DNA of 64,000 nucleotides from Lathyrus oleraceus. Its lineage: Eukaryota; Streptophyta; Magnoliopsida; Fabales; Fabaceae. The stretch is taken from positions 536,356,082 through 536,420,081 of the forward strand of contig NC_066585.1 of assembly GCF_024323335.1 (NCBI RefSeq), written 5' to 3'. The notes below the pieces were generated by a model that worked only from the letters and a program-made list of their open reading frames with translations, made no database searches and was not told the DNA's origin. Made by a program: the position numbers and the translations under genes. Below are positions 35,314 to 45,960 of the stretch, in pieces (the stretch's first letter is position 1; the number at the start of each line of letters is the position of its first letter).

Positions 35314-35692
35314 GTTTTGACACCATTATAATCACTTCCTTTTAGAGACACACCTTTATGGTTATTTCATGGGTTGACACCTTCATGGTTATTCCCTTCT
35401 CATTACCATACCAGTCTCTGTGCTTTGGTAAGACCATTGTCATGTGAGTCTCAGGATCTGACAAGTTTCCTTTCTGGTTTTGACACCATTGTAATCACTT
35501 CCTTTTAGGGAAACACCTTTATGGTTATTCCCTGGATTTACACCTTCATGGTTATTCCCTCCTCATTACCATACCGGTCCATGTGCTTTGGTAATACCCT
35601 TGTCATGTGAGTCTCAGGCTTTAACAAGTTTCCTTTCTCGTTTTGACACCATTGTAATCACTTCCTTTTAAGGATACACCTTTATGGTTAAG
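35314..35692. repeat. 163-bp tandem repeat, about 2.3 units
   Basis: GTTTTGACACCATT starts units at 35314, 35477 and 35640, an exact 163-bp period. Each has CACTTCCTTTTAGGGA, ACACCTTTATGGTTATT, CCTCATTACCATACC and TCATGTGAGTCTCAGG. The third unit breaks off after ACACCTTTATGGTTA, where Athila protease sequence starts. Confidence 0.9.
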
Positions 35693-36000
35693 TACCCTAT
35701 GGGAATGTTGAAAAATATTCCAGTTCGTATTGACCAATTTTATATCCCTACTGACTTCATAGTCATGGATATAAAGGAAGATTCTAATATACCCATCATT
35801 TAAGGAAGATCTTTCTTGGCCACAACCGGTGCGATAATAGACGTAAAACGAGGTAAGTTAAAATTTGAGGTAGGAGAAGAAAAAATTGAATTTATCCTTT
35901 CTTAATTTCTAAACACTCAAGCTATATACGATACTTGTTGTTTTATAGACATCATTGATGAGTACATAAAAGAGTTAGCATCCACACCTCCCTAGCCAAT
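35693..36000 (+). pseudogene. Athila-type protease C-terminal fragment
   Basis: The frame YPMGMLKNIPVRIDQFYIPT, DFIVMDIKEDSNIPII (then a stop), GRSFLATTGAIIDVKRGKLK and FEVGEEKIEF matches the distal protease region of Athila/Cyclops-type Gypsy polyproteins (IPVILGRPFLATA.A.IDV..G.L). The catalytic D-x-G region lies upstream in the family and is missing here. Confidence 0.75.
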
Positions 36001-36108
36001 TACACATGCTTATTTAGGAAATTTTAGTTGAACAAACTAATATGTAAATGTATCATGCACATGAAGAGGTAAATGTATCATAAATACTAATATGTTCCTT
36101 CATACAAA
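36001..36108. other. Short unassigned spacer
   Basis: AAATGTATCATGCACATGAAG and AAATGTATCATAAATACTAA-type words recur (36044-36090, shown in part). Nothing else is seen. Confidence 0.3.
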
Positions 36109-36430
36109 CACTACTAGAAAAACTATTTTTTATGACAACGGTTTTACCTCACATATAAAAAAATTAAGGACTAATTCCTGGAAGAGTCATGATTTTTTTC
36201 TTAAAAAATCTAAAATGTATTTTGTCGGTTTTTTTTATGAAAACCGAGGGATAAACTAGTTTAGTATACATGCTTCGAATGCCATCAACTTCTGATTATG
36301 TTTTTATTTCATTAAAAATGGTGTCTTCCTGAATATTTTATTTTTAATATAAAAATATGCCACTTTTTACCTCGGTTTTGTTTTTCAACCGAGGTGAAAT
36401 TATTTCTCTGATATACATAGCTTTAGCTTG
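36109..36430 (+). mobile_element. CACTA transposon terminus with subterminal repeats
   Basis: CACTACTAGAAAAACT at 36109 is the canonical CACTA end, preceded by AAA as a possible 3-bp target duplication. Subterminal words typical of these elements follow: AAAACCGAGGGATAAACT near 36238 and CCTCGGTTTTGTTTTTCAA plus CCGAGGTGAAA near 36372. The latter pair as inverted CCTCGGTT/AACCGAGG. The opposite end and a transposase were not found. Confidence 0.75.
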
Positions 36431-36516
36431 TAGCACTCAATTTTACTTTTATAAGCAACACAAATAGAACCCTAACGAAGACCCACTAACAAGAGAGCCA
36501 TAAACAACAAGATCCA

Positions 36517-36557
36517 TAAACACATATCATCTTCAATACGAAGATGATATGTGTTTA
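36517..36557. repeat. Perfect 18-bp hairpin
   Basis: TAAACACATATCATCTTC (36517-36534) and its exact reverse complement (36540-36557) flank a 5-nt AATAC loop. The arms are mixed-sequence rather than pure A/T. Confidence 0.9.
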
Positions 36558-36635
36558 GAAATCTCGTTTTTTCTTCAGAGATTCAAATCATTTTCTTTCA
36601 CTTATTCATAGATCTGGTATGTCAAACACCATTAC

Positions 36636-36900
36636 TCATATTGTTGTTGTTGTTGTTGTTGTTGTTATTGTTGTTGTTGAGATCCGAAACCTTAGAGATT
36701 TATCTTCTTCTTGTTGTTGTTGTTTAAAGATCTTTATGTTATAGGTTTATTCATGTTGTTGTTGTTGTTGTTGTTGAGTGCCGTTATTGAGACTTGAAAC
36801 CCTAGATGTTTTATGTTGTTGTTGTTGTTGTTGTCGTCGTCGTCTAAACAAATATATGTTATAGGTTTATCAATGTTGTTGTCGAGACTCGTTGTTCGGA
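36636..36900. repeat. (TTG)n tracts within ~115-bp duplicated units
   Basis: TTG runs of 5-9 repeats lie between two copies of a longer unit. GAGATCCGAAACCTTAGAG (36679) corresponds to GAGACTTGAAACCCTAGATG (36789), and TATGTTATAGGTTTATTCAT (about 36735) corresponds to TATGTTATAGGTTTATCAAT (about 36854). One tract continues into GTCGTCGTCGTC. Confidence 0.8.
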
Positions 36901-38735
36901 TCATAAAGCTTATTTTCTAAGTTAACTTGTGTAATTGGACTGTGTTAAAAACCCATTAATTTTGTATGTTAGTAATGAGAAGGAAAATATCAATGATAGA
37001 ATTTCATTCATGAAAAAGAGGGAGCACGAGGACACCAATAAAAGAAAGAAGGGATGGAAATCATGCTATACAGTTGACTAGTTCCACTTGGGGTTGGCTC
37101 AAGGGTCCAAGCCCTTATTTTCTCCTAAAGCTACATAGCTTTTTCAATGTAAGTTATTATACATGATCTAAAATATGTCATGGAAAAATTATGATTAAAT
37201 TTAATCTACTAAACTACTGAGCTTTTTGAATTCAAATTAAGCTATTACATATAATCCAAATTTTTCTATGGTCAAATTATGATTAAATAAAATTTTATAA
37301 AATATTTATCATAGTTAAATTGTTCTAAAATAAGATTATTTTTTTGTCACTATTAAATCAAGACTAACTTACATAAAACCTCTAAAAATATAAAAATAAG
37401 ATGACACTTCTCATTTACATGCATAATGCATAATCCATTGTAAAAATAGATGTTGAATAATTGATTCAAATAAAAAAAATTATATATCTAATATTTATAT
37501 TTTTGGATTAAAATGTGGTATACATTTCAGTTGTGTAGTTGCTTAAAATCTAATGAGATGACTATTCCCTCTTCCGCTCATATGAAATTATAATGGCTGG
37601 TTCAACCAACTTGTCCTATTAAAAGTCTTCATAGCAATGGTGACATAGAGGCATGTCCATTGATGATAAATTCAAATAGAGATGCTATTATAAGTGGATG
37701 AAAAATCTCAGATTTAAGTGATATATTATATTATACTATAATAATTTCTAGTATATCAAATGTGATTAAGAGTGGGAATTTTAATATAAAAAATGAATAT
37801 GATCATATTCAATTTCTTGTATTTGGTTTGCTCAAACTGTAACTCCAATACTCAATATAATATACAACCATACTCTTAAATATATGAAAATATAAAAGTG
37901 AATGAGAAAAATAAGCACAATGAAATGAATTTACACGAAATTACGAGTGTGATACAATTTAACTATAATTGATTGAAAGTTAGTTATATTAGATTTAGTA
38001 TATGTTATGAAGATGTTTTAAAATTTTATTTTATAAAATTTTAATTAGCTTTACACTGTTATAAATAAGAAGGGAATATATTAGATTATTGTAATAGAGA
38101 TTATAATAAAGATAAATATGTTGGACCAAATTAAATTTTGTTAAGCCTAAATATGTATCGTTAAAAAATTTAAAGTCTAAGTCTAATCTACATCCTTTAG
38201 ATCTGAGTTTAATCTTAAATCTATTAATCTACTTAAAATTTTATTTAATAATTCAGTTAATATTTATATAGACAAAAAAAATTAAAAGATCAATTATACT
38301 AAAGATTTGTTAAATTTGAACTTATCTAATAGTATAAATTTTGTGAAATTATTTATTTAAAAAAATTTATAAAAATAACTTTTGACATTGTTCATAAAAA
38401 ATTTTCGTTCATATTTTTATACATTGTTCAGGATAATTAAACTTTATTTTTTTAAATTTATTTTATAATATAAAATATATTATAATAATAATAAAATTAT
38501 TTATATTTATTATAAAATATAGTTTGATAGGTTTAAAAGATTGTTTACAACCGTCTTTTTAGCTAAATAAACTTATAACAATGTCTAGGCCATTTTTATT
38601 TTTATTTTTAAAATTTGCCTTGGCCTACACCTTTGTAAGTTAGACGACTTTGTTAGTTGACTTGATAAAATATTAGTTAAAAATAATATATTTTATATAT
38701 TATTTTTATTATTGATTCAATGATAACACTACTAT
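36901..38735. other. AT-rich stretch, nothing recognised
   Basis: The section at 36960-37140 is less AT-rich and might belong to the interior of the CACTA element, but it has no readable domain. The remainder is A/T-rich without long frames, repeats or RNA genes that I can identify. Confidence 0.4.
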
Positions 38736-40345
38736 TTAATTAAGCATCCAATTTGTGTTTAAGTGGAATTTGATAGATGTTTTATGATTAAGCGCTCTAA
38801 CCCGCTCTAAAAGAGAATCATCCTCCAAGACCTCCTCCAAAGCCAACCAAATACAAATCTTACTCCAAATAAACTTCGAAATCGCACGAGAGAATATCAA
38901 GTGGTCAACATCCTCCTCTCCATGCAAAAAAAAAATGTGGCATACCAAGTTGTGCACCCCATTTAAAATATCATGTCTAGCCAGCTCAATCTTTGACAAT
39001 AACCTATTAAGAAGAAGCCTCCATCCAAAAATTAAGACTTTACTCGAAGCCTTAGATTTCAAAAGATAAATCCTTCCCCAAATTAGAATGAATAACCTGC
39101 CTTGAATTAAACACAATTTGAATCCTTTTATAACATGATTTGGTCGAAAAACCATTAGCATCACATTTCCAAACAGCCGTGTCAGAAGCGCCCCGCGTTG
39201 GCTACACATCGAACAACACAAGTCGCATATTAGTTGCATCGGTAGCAACCTGCATCGCAACTGTTGTCTCCGCTGTTGTGGCAGTAATTGCTGTTAGAAA
39301 AGACCACAAAGTCGACAGAAAATTCCAACTCCAACCGGTATCAGACCCAGACCCATAATTTGCAACACTAAAAGTAGCATCCCTAGTATGCGAAAATCAG
39401 AACTGTAAAAATATTATAAAGTACTTCCGGACTAATGCATTGGTATCTCCAAAATTCAATATTTTTCTCATCCCCAAACTTCCACAAAATTACAGTAGGA
39501 AACCAAGGCTCTTGATTGGTCCCTAGCGCTTCACCAACCAAACAAAGATCTCTCTACCAAATAAACGACTTTGATTGACCACGCGTCGTGTATTTGTCTA
39601 ACATTGCTTTCGACACATTGCCACACCTATAAGAAATAAAGATAGTCCACACATAATTTTTTTCCGAGATGAAGTGTCATTTCCATTTTCTAAAATAAGC
39701 CAAATTGAATATCCCACAATGTTTAACTCCAAGGCCCCCTTCTTTCTCCGGTAAACAAATTTTTGACCAACTTATCCAACTAATCTTCCTGTCAACATCA
39801 AAACCATCACACAAAAAAGATTTTTGAATACTGATTATCTCCTTTATAATGCACTTTGGTGCTTTATAAAAAGAAAAGAGAAAGATCGGGGTATTAACTA
39901 ATATAGCATTTAAAAGAGCCACCCTACAATCAATAAATAATTTTGTATTCTGCCAACCCAACAACCTCCTTCTCAACCTTGACAATAATGACTTCCACAC
40001 CTTGTTTCTCCTCAAATTATTTCCTATTTGAATGCCAAAAAAACATAAAGGATGAAGTTTCAATTCTATAAGATAGGAAGGATGAGGCACCACATCCATG
40101 GAGAGGTTGTATAAATGGATTTTACCTTTAGACAAGTTCAGTCTTAAACCTGAAACTAATTCAAAGCCTCTAAGAAGCGCTTTGATACTCCGAAGATTTT
40201 TTTGAGACCCATCACCAATCATAAATGTGTCATCTGCAAATTGAAAAAGATCAAACTGAATATTCGTATCCATACAAAATCCATGATATTCGCCTAATGA
40301 CCTTGTTTTAGCTATCATTCCAGCAATATGATTGAGATAAAGTGA
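38736..40345 (-). pseudogene. LINE ORF2 (reverse transcriptase and zf-RVT), 5'-truncated
   Basis: On the minus strand 40318-39677 encodes the RT palm with LFQFADDTFMIGDGSQKNLR, where FADD replaces the common YADD, then SGLRLNLSKGKIHLY and CFFGIQIGNNLRRNKVW. The thumb follows: LLGWQNTKLFIDCRVALLNA, then ISWSKICLPEKEGGLGVKH. After a frame-broken interval (39676-39261), 39260-38736 carries a zf-RVT-like end: SKVLIFGWRLLLNRLLSKIE, LARHDILNGV and DVDHLIFSRAISKFIWSKIC. The 5' part (endonuclease, first RT motifs) is missing; sequence homology stops near 40345, where a TRIM element begins. Confidence 0.85.
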
Positions 40346-40349
40346 AATA

Positions 40350-41037
40350 TGTTGGGGGAGTTTTCACTAGGGAGCATTGAATATTGTGAGACTTCTTCTT
40401 TTTAAGTAACACCTTTGTGAGAGACACACCACATATTCATCCAAAATCTTAAGGTGGTAGGTGATAAGTGAATAAATGCCCAGGTCTCCATATTTCTAAC
40501 CAATGTGGGACTATTATCCATACTACTCACACTTGATACATTCTCAACACTCCCTCTCAAGTGTGAGTCTACAATGTCCCCCCTTAAGTGTGAGTCTACA
40601 ATCATTCTCAATACTCCCCCTCAAGTGTGAGTCTATAATGTTCCCCCTTAAGTGAAAGCTCTTCTTACTTCCACAAACTCTTGTACCGTATTGAACACTT
40701 CTTATTCACCACACTGGCACCGTTGACACTCTTCAACAGAATATTTCTTATTCACCACACTGACACCGTTGATTTTCGATACAAGTAAGTCGGTCAATTT
40801 CTCGAACCAAAGGCTTCTGATACCATTTGTTGGGGGAGTTTATTCACCAGGTAACATTGAACATTGAGAGACTTCTTTTTTAGAGCAACATCTTTGTGAG
40901 AGACATACCACATATTCACCTAAAACCTTAAGATGATAGGTGGATGAATTCTCTCACTTATAAATGCTCAAGTCTCCATATTTCTAACCAATGTAGGACT
41001 ATTATCCATACTACTCACACTTGATACATTTTTAATA
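40350..41037 (-). mobile_element. TRIM element (LTR-internal-LTR), complete
   Basis: Two LTRs of about 200 bp (40350-40549 and 40828-41037) start TGTTGGGGGAG; the left one ends CTCAACA, giving TGTTG/CAACA ends. Homology runs throughout (GTGAGAGACA, CACATATTCA, CTTAAG, CTCCATATTTCTAACCAATG). The internal region is only 278 bp. Read on the minus strand, the right LTR is followed by ATGGTATCAGAAGCC (plus 40812-40826), a tRNA-iMet-type primer site, and a purine tract GAGAGGGAG lies next to the left LTR. A 5-bp AAATA occurs on both outer flanks (40345-40349, 41038-41042) as a plausible target duplication. No coding capacity, so it must be mobilised in trans. It is related to the array at 43085-44051. 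Confidence 0.85.
40553..40660. repeat. Short tandem repeat in the TRIM interior
   Basis: CTCAAGTGTGAGTCTACAAT and a following TGTCCCCCCTTA-type run recur three times at a spacing of 30-45 bp. Confidence 0.7.
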
Positions 41038-41042
41038 AAATA

Positions 41043-41807
41043 TAAATTTGGTTATTTATAAATAAATTCATTATTGATGTATATATTTTATGGATATTTG
41101 ATAGAATCATATAATATTTTTGAGATATCAAAAATTATTATATATGGTATTTGTTGATTAATATGATGATGTTTAATGAAATCGATCTTATGAGAATAAA
41201 TATTTATATGAAATTTATTTGTCACTTTTACTGAATTTATGCGTAATGAATGGGTATACTTGTGATTTGAATGATGAAAAAAATTTGATATGATATAGTT
41301 TCTATTGTAGATATTTACTTTCAAATTATTGGAAGGTTGGTGTTTAATTTATTTAATGTGTATTGTAACATATTTTTATGATGATTTTCAATCCCATAAA
41401 ATATTTGAAAAGAAAATGTGAAAGTAGAATATTATTTTGACTTGATGGGTCATTGTATTAAATTAATAAAATGATGATAATTGAATATGTTTTCAATAAA
41501 AATAAATATATAAATATATTTATTTATTGCTTATATAATAAAAGTTGTTGTTCGAAAGTTATTTAGAGATTGGTGATTTCTTTGTTGATTCAAATGGAAA
41601 AATGGTCCCCTTTGTTGAAGATGAAAATGTCAAGAAATAAAACGTAAGGAAATTTCATTTTAGTTGTTATAGTAAGTCTTTACGGATGTTTTGAATTTTC
41701 TTTTTAATAAAGTGTATTTGCGGCTTGTTTGTTTACATAATTTATTGTTTAAATAACTTGTGTCTTTAAAGTAATGATAAATTTATAATTTGTAATCACT
41801 GGTTGGG
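41043..41807. other. AT-rich stretch, nothing recognised
   Basis: No gene. This may contain the 5' LTR and gag of the Copia element that follows, but nothing can be recognised in its decayed state. Confidence 0.35.
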
Positions 41808-43084
41808 TCACCTCGATTATATAATGATGCAAAAAATAATTGAAAATTCGTGTGATCATTAATTAAAGAGTCGAAAAATTATTCAATCAAATAAGTTCTC
41901 ATGCAATACTTGTTCGTAAGGGAAGTTGATAATTCGACCATTACAAACAAAAATTGGAAATTGATCTATCATTTTTTTAGAGCGTATACGTGGTGATATT
42001 TGTGGGCCAATACACCTATCATGTTGACATTTAGATATTTTATGATTTTAATTGATGCATCAACTAGATAGTCACATGTTTGTTTGTTGTTAACTCGCAA
42101 CCAGACGTTTGCCAGATTGCTAGCTCAACTAATTCAACTAAGAGCTCATTTCCCCGATTATACTTTCAAGAAAATACGTCTTGATAATGCTGCAAAATTT
42201 TCTTCTCAAACATTTAATGAGTATCGTATGTCTATTGGAATTGACATTGAACATCCAGTAGCACATGTTCATACACAAAACGGAGTTGCAAAATCATTTA
42301 TTAAACATATTAAATTAATTGCAATACCACTTATCACGAGATGCAAACTCCCAATTTCTACTTTGGGAGATGCAACTTTGCATGCCACAACATTGATTCA
42401 CATTAGGCCAAGAAGTTATTACACCTTTTCCCCTTTACAAGTAGAATGAATTATCATTTTACTTATCTTGATCGTCGAACAAAACAATGTGAACTAGAAG
42501 TTTAAAGGATAATTCACTTGTAAATCTTACCAAATCAATTATCAAATGCATTCAGTGATCCAAAAAGTGTGACTAAATCATATATACTAGCAGTCGATGC
42601 TCCAATAAAAATGGATGTCCCTGTTGGACTATCTAACAAGTCTCAACCACATCTGAAGCATGGGGGACCAATCGGTTCTAAATATAAAAATCCTCGAACA
42701 AGAAAGGGAGATAAGAATAATGATGGCCCGAGCAAGGATATATAAAATTTAAAAGAATCTTTATAAATAATAAACACTTCAGCTCCAGAAGAGGCTGATC
42801 AGGTACCTGAAATTCATAAAAATAAAGAGATCTCGATAAATTATGTTCATAATAGAATAAAATGGAACCGAAACGAAGTCAACATTGATGATATTTATGC
42901 ATATAATATCATGCTAAATATGATAAATGACAAAGAGGATCATGAACCTACGTCTATTAAAAATTCTAAACAAAGTGAGAATTTGCCAAAATGGAAAAAT
43001 GTAATCGAAGTAGAATTAAACTCACTTTATAAGAGATAAGTTTTTGGACATGTAGTCCGAACACCTCAAGGTGTGAAAAGAAAA
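41808..43084 (+). pseudogene. Copia pre-integrase, integrase and RT start
   Basis: The sequence starts in the pre-integrase zinc region (LGH-like near 41808, KIIENSCDH near 41836) and continues into the integrase core: RGDICGPIH near 41987, YFMILIDAST near 42033, then LLAQLIQLRAHFPDY and KIRLDNAAKFSSQTFNEY near 42170. The third acidic residue is lost: HTQNGVAKSFIKH stands where the family has NGLAES, an E to K change. After a frame-broken linker, the RT start ELNSLYKR-VFGHVVRTPQGVK is seen at 43014-43076. The frame is then interrupted by the TRIM array and resumes at 44052. Confidence 0.85.
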
Positions 43085-44051
43085 TGTTGAGTAATCATAA
43101 GGAACATCCACATTGGATCAAGAGAAACACACAAGTGAGAGAGATACAACATATTCACCCAAAACCTTAAGGTGATAGGTGTATGGATCCTCTCACTTAT
43201 AAAATACTCAACCTCCACTTTTCTAAGAAATATGGGACTTTCAACTCACACTTGTACCCAACAATATCCCTCTCAAGTGTGAGTCCATCTACTATGTTTC
43301 TCCTTAAGTGGAAGCTCTTTCACCCACATACACTTATACCTTTGTTGCGGGAACTACAACGGAACACGTCGTCTGACCACCACATTGTCAAGAAGACTAT
43401 CGATACAAGGAGTCAGTCCCTTAATTGAACCATCAACTATGATACCACTGTTGGGGCATCATGAGGAGCATCTATATTGGGTCAATAGCAATACACAAGT
43501 GAGACAGACACCACATATTCACCCAAAACCTTGCACTGTTGGGTCATCATGAGGAGCATCCACAAGGTCAAGAGTAACACACAAGTCAGAGAAAGACCGC
43601 ATATTCACCCAAAATCTTAAGGTGATAGTTATATGGGTTCTCTCACTTATAAAGTGCTCAACTTCCACTTTTCTAAGCAATGTAGAACTTCCAACTCACA
43701 CTTGTACACAACAATCACCCCCTCAAGTATGATTACATCTAATTTTGTCCTCCTCAAGCAGAAACTCTTTCATTCACATACACTTATACCGTCGTTGGGG
43801 GCACTACAATCATCAGGAAGACTTTTGATACAAGGCGTCGGTCCCTTAATTGAACCATCAGCTCTGATACCACTGTTGGGTCATCATAATTAGCATCCAC
43901 ATTGGGCCAAGAGCAACACACAAGTGAGAGAGAGACGACATATTCACCCAAAACGTTAAGGTGATAGGTGTATGAATCCTCTCACTTATAAAGTGCTCAA
44001 CCTCCAATTTCTAAGCAATGTAGGACTTTCAACTCACACTTGTACACAACA
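43085..44051 (-). mobile_element. TRIM array: four LTR copies with two internal segments
   Basis: LTR-a 43085-43263, internal 43264-43448, LTR-b 43449-43534 (truncated), LTR-c 43537-43713, internal 43714-43873 and LTR-d 43874-44051. LTRs start TGTTGGGTCATCAT and end TTGTACACAACA. On the minus strand each internal segment begins with a primer site: GTGGTATCAGAGC at plus 43861-43873, and a mutated GTGGTATCATAG at 43437-43448. A purine tract (TTGAGGGGGTGAT) lies at the other end next to LTR-c. LTRs share CACATATTCACCCAAAA, CTTAAGGTGATAG and CTCTCACTTATAAA with the TRIM at 40350. The array is inserted in the Copia reverse transcriptase between GVK and VGYKWV. Confidence 0.85.
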
Positions 44052-45475
44052 TCTAGTTGGATACAAATGAGTTTTAAATGAAAAATAAAATGAAAATAAT
44101 GAAAGAGTAAGATACAAAGCTCGACTTGTCGCTCAAGGATTTTCGTAAAGACATGAAATTAATTTTGATGAGACATATTAACCTTTAATGGATGCATGTA
44201 CTTTTCAATATTTAATAAGCCTTGTAGCACATGAAGAGCTTAATTTGTACATGATGGATATTGTAACAACTTATTTTCATGACTCACATGAAACTCCTTA
44301 AAGAGTTCATTATACCAGGTGCACATAATTCTGGGTCTCGAGAAAGCTACTCCATCAAATTGAACAAGTCTCTCTATGGGCTAAAACAATCTGGACGCAT
44401 TGGTATAATTGTCTCAGTGAATATTTGCTAAATGAGAGATATACAAATAAATCCATTTGTCCTTGTATTTTTATAAAAAATATAGAAAATAATTTGCAAT
44501 AATAGTTGTCTATGTGGATGACATAAATATTATTGGAATTCCCGAAGAGCTTCTAAAACCTATAAATTACTTAAAGAAATAGTTTGATATGAAAGACTTA
44601 GGAAAGACAAGATTATGTCTAGGTTTATAAATTAAGCATTTGGACAATAAAATATTTGTACTTCAAGAAGGATATATGAAAAATTGTTGAAACACTTCTA
44701 TATAGATGAATGTCATTTGTTGTCTACTTATATGGTTGTTAGATCATTATATATGGATAAAGACCCCTTTAGACCTCGAGAAAATGATGAAGAATTACTT
44801 GGTCCTTAAGTACCATATCTCAGTGCAATTGGAGCACTGATGTACCTTGTTAATTATACACGTCCTAATATATCATATGTTGTCAATCTATTAGCAGTAT
44901 ATGGTTTTTCACCTACACGTAGACATTGGAACAAAGTCAAATAGATACTTCTTTATCTTAGAGGTACAATGGGCATGCGTTTGTTTTATTCCAAATTATC
45001 CAAATTCGAATAAACATGTTATGCAGATGCAGGTTACTTGTCAGATCCATCTAATGATAGATAACCGTCAGGTTATTTGTTTACATGTAGTGGAACAACT
45101 ACTTCTTGGAGATCTATGAAACAAACCATATCAGCAACTTCATATAATCATGCAAAACTTTTAGCCCTACATGAAGTAAGTCGATAATGCGTTTGGTTGA
45201 GATCCCTAATTCAACATGTACAAAAGACTTGTGGTTTGACTTATGGAAAAATAAATACAACAACCATATATGAAAATGATATCACATGCATCACTCAATT
45301 GAAAGATGGTTACATTAAAGGAGATAGAACAAAAATCTTATTTCCAAAGTTCTTTTTCACTCATGATCTTCTGAAGAGTGGTGATATAAGCATCAAAATA
45401 ATTCGTTCATGTGATAATCTTGCAAGCATTTTCACAAGGTCACTGCCTAGTGAAATTTTAACCAACTAGGGCAAA
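44052..45475 (+). pseudogene. Copia RT and RNase H (downstream half)
   Basis: It resumes with VGYKWVLNEK and then VRYKARLVAQGFS near 44110. It continues with LVAHEELNLYMMDIVTTYF near 44222 and the catalytic VVYVDDINIIGIPEELL at about 44504-44554, in which both YVDD aspartates are intact. FDMKDLGKTRLCLGL follows near 44584. RNase H pieces follow: RPNISYVVNLL-like near 44865, YADAGYLSDPS near 45020 and ISATSYNHAKLLALHE-like near 45130. The last part is an open frame, 45197-45469, with DRTKILFPKFFFTHDLLKSG and SCDNLASIFTRSLPSE, the normal C-terminus of this Copia type. Scattered stops break the RT section. Confidence 0.85.
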
Positions 45476-45960
45476 AGATTGATCACCATTGTTGAAGAAA
45501 TGATCGTTCAACTGAGCAGGAGAAGTGAATTTATCATAAAAGAATGTTGTACTCTTTTTTCTTCACTAGATTTTTTCTAGTAAGGTTTTAATGAAACATA
45601 TTCTCTATAGACATCCAAGAAGAACTGTTATAAATATAACTCATATTGTATTTAAAACACTCACTCAGAACTAGAATAATATAATAAACTCATTTCTTTT
45701 TTTTTCTCATTAGATTTTTTTCTAAAAAGGTTTTAATGAGATATATTTTTTTTATAAATATCTAAGAGAAAGTCTTATAAATAACATAATTATGAATGTC
45801 CGTCAATTAGGAGATTATACGACTCTTATTATATTTGAAACATTCGCTCGTAAAAAGAATAATATAATAAACTCCCTTCTCCTTTCTTCTCTTTTCTATT
45901 ATTCTCTTATTTGGTACTCTATCGCATGGCTGTGAACACTTTTGTTACCTTAGACGGCCA
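45476..45960 (+). mobile_element. 3' LTR region of the Copia element, with internal duplication
   Basis: After the polyprotein stop, TCACTAGATTTTTTCTAGT and AAGGTTTTAATGAAACATAT, then ATAGACATCCAAG, match LTR starts of this Copia type. The same block recurs about 150 bp on (TCATTAGATTTTTTTCTA at 45704, AAGGTTTTAATGAGATATAT at 45728), and AGAATAATATAATAAACTC occurs at about 45672 and 45859. The LTR therefore holds a tandem duplication of about 150-190 bp. Confidence 0.6.

Noticed and set aside
39140..39358. Plus-strand 72-codon frame over the LINE
   Set aside because: It is the complement of the frame-broken middle of the minus-strand LINE and has no supporting motif.
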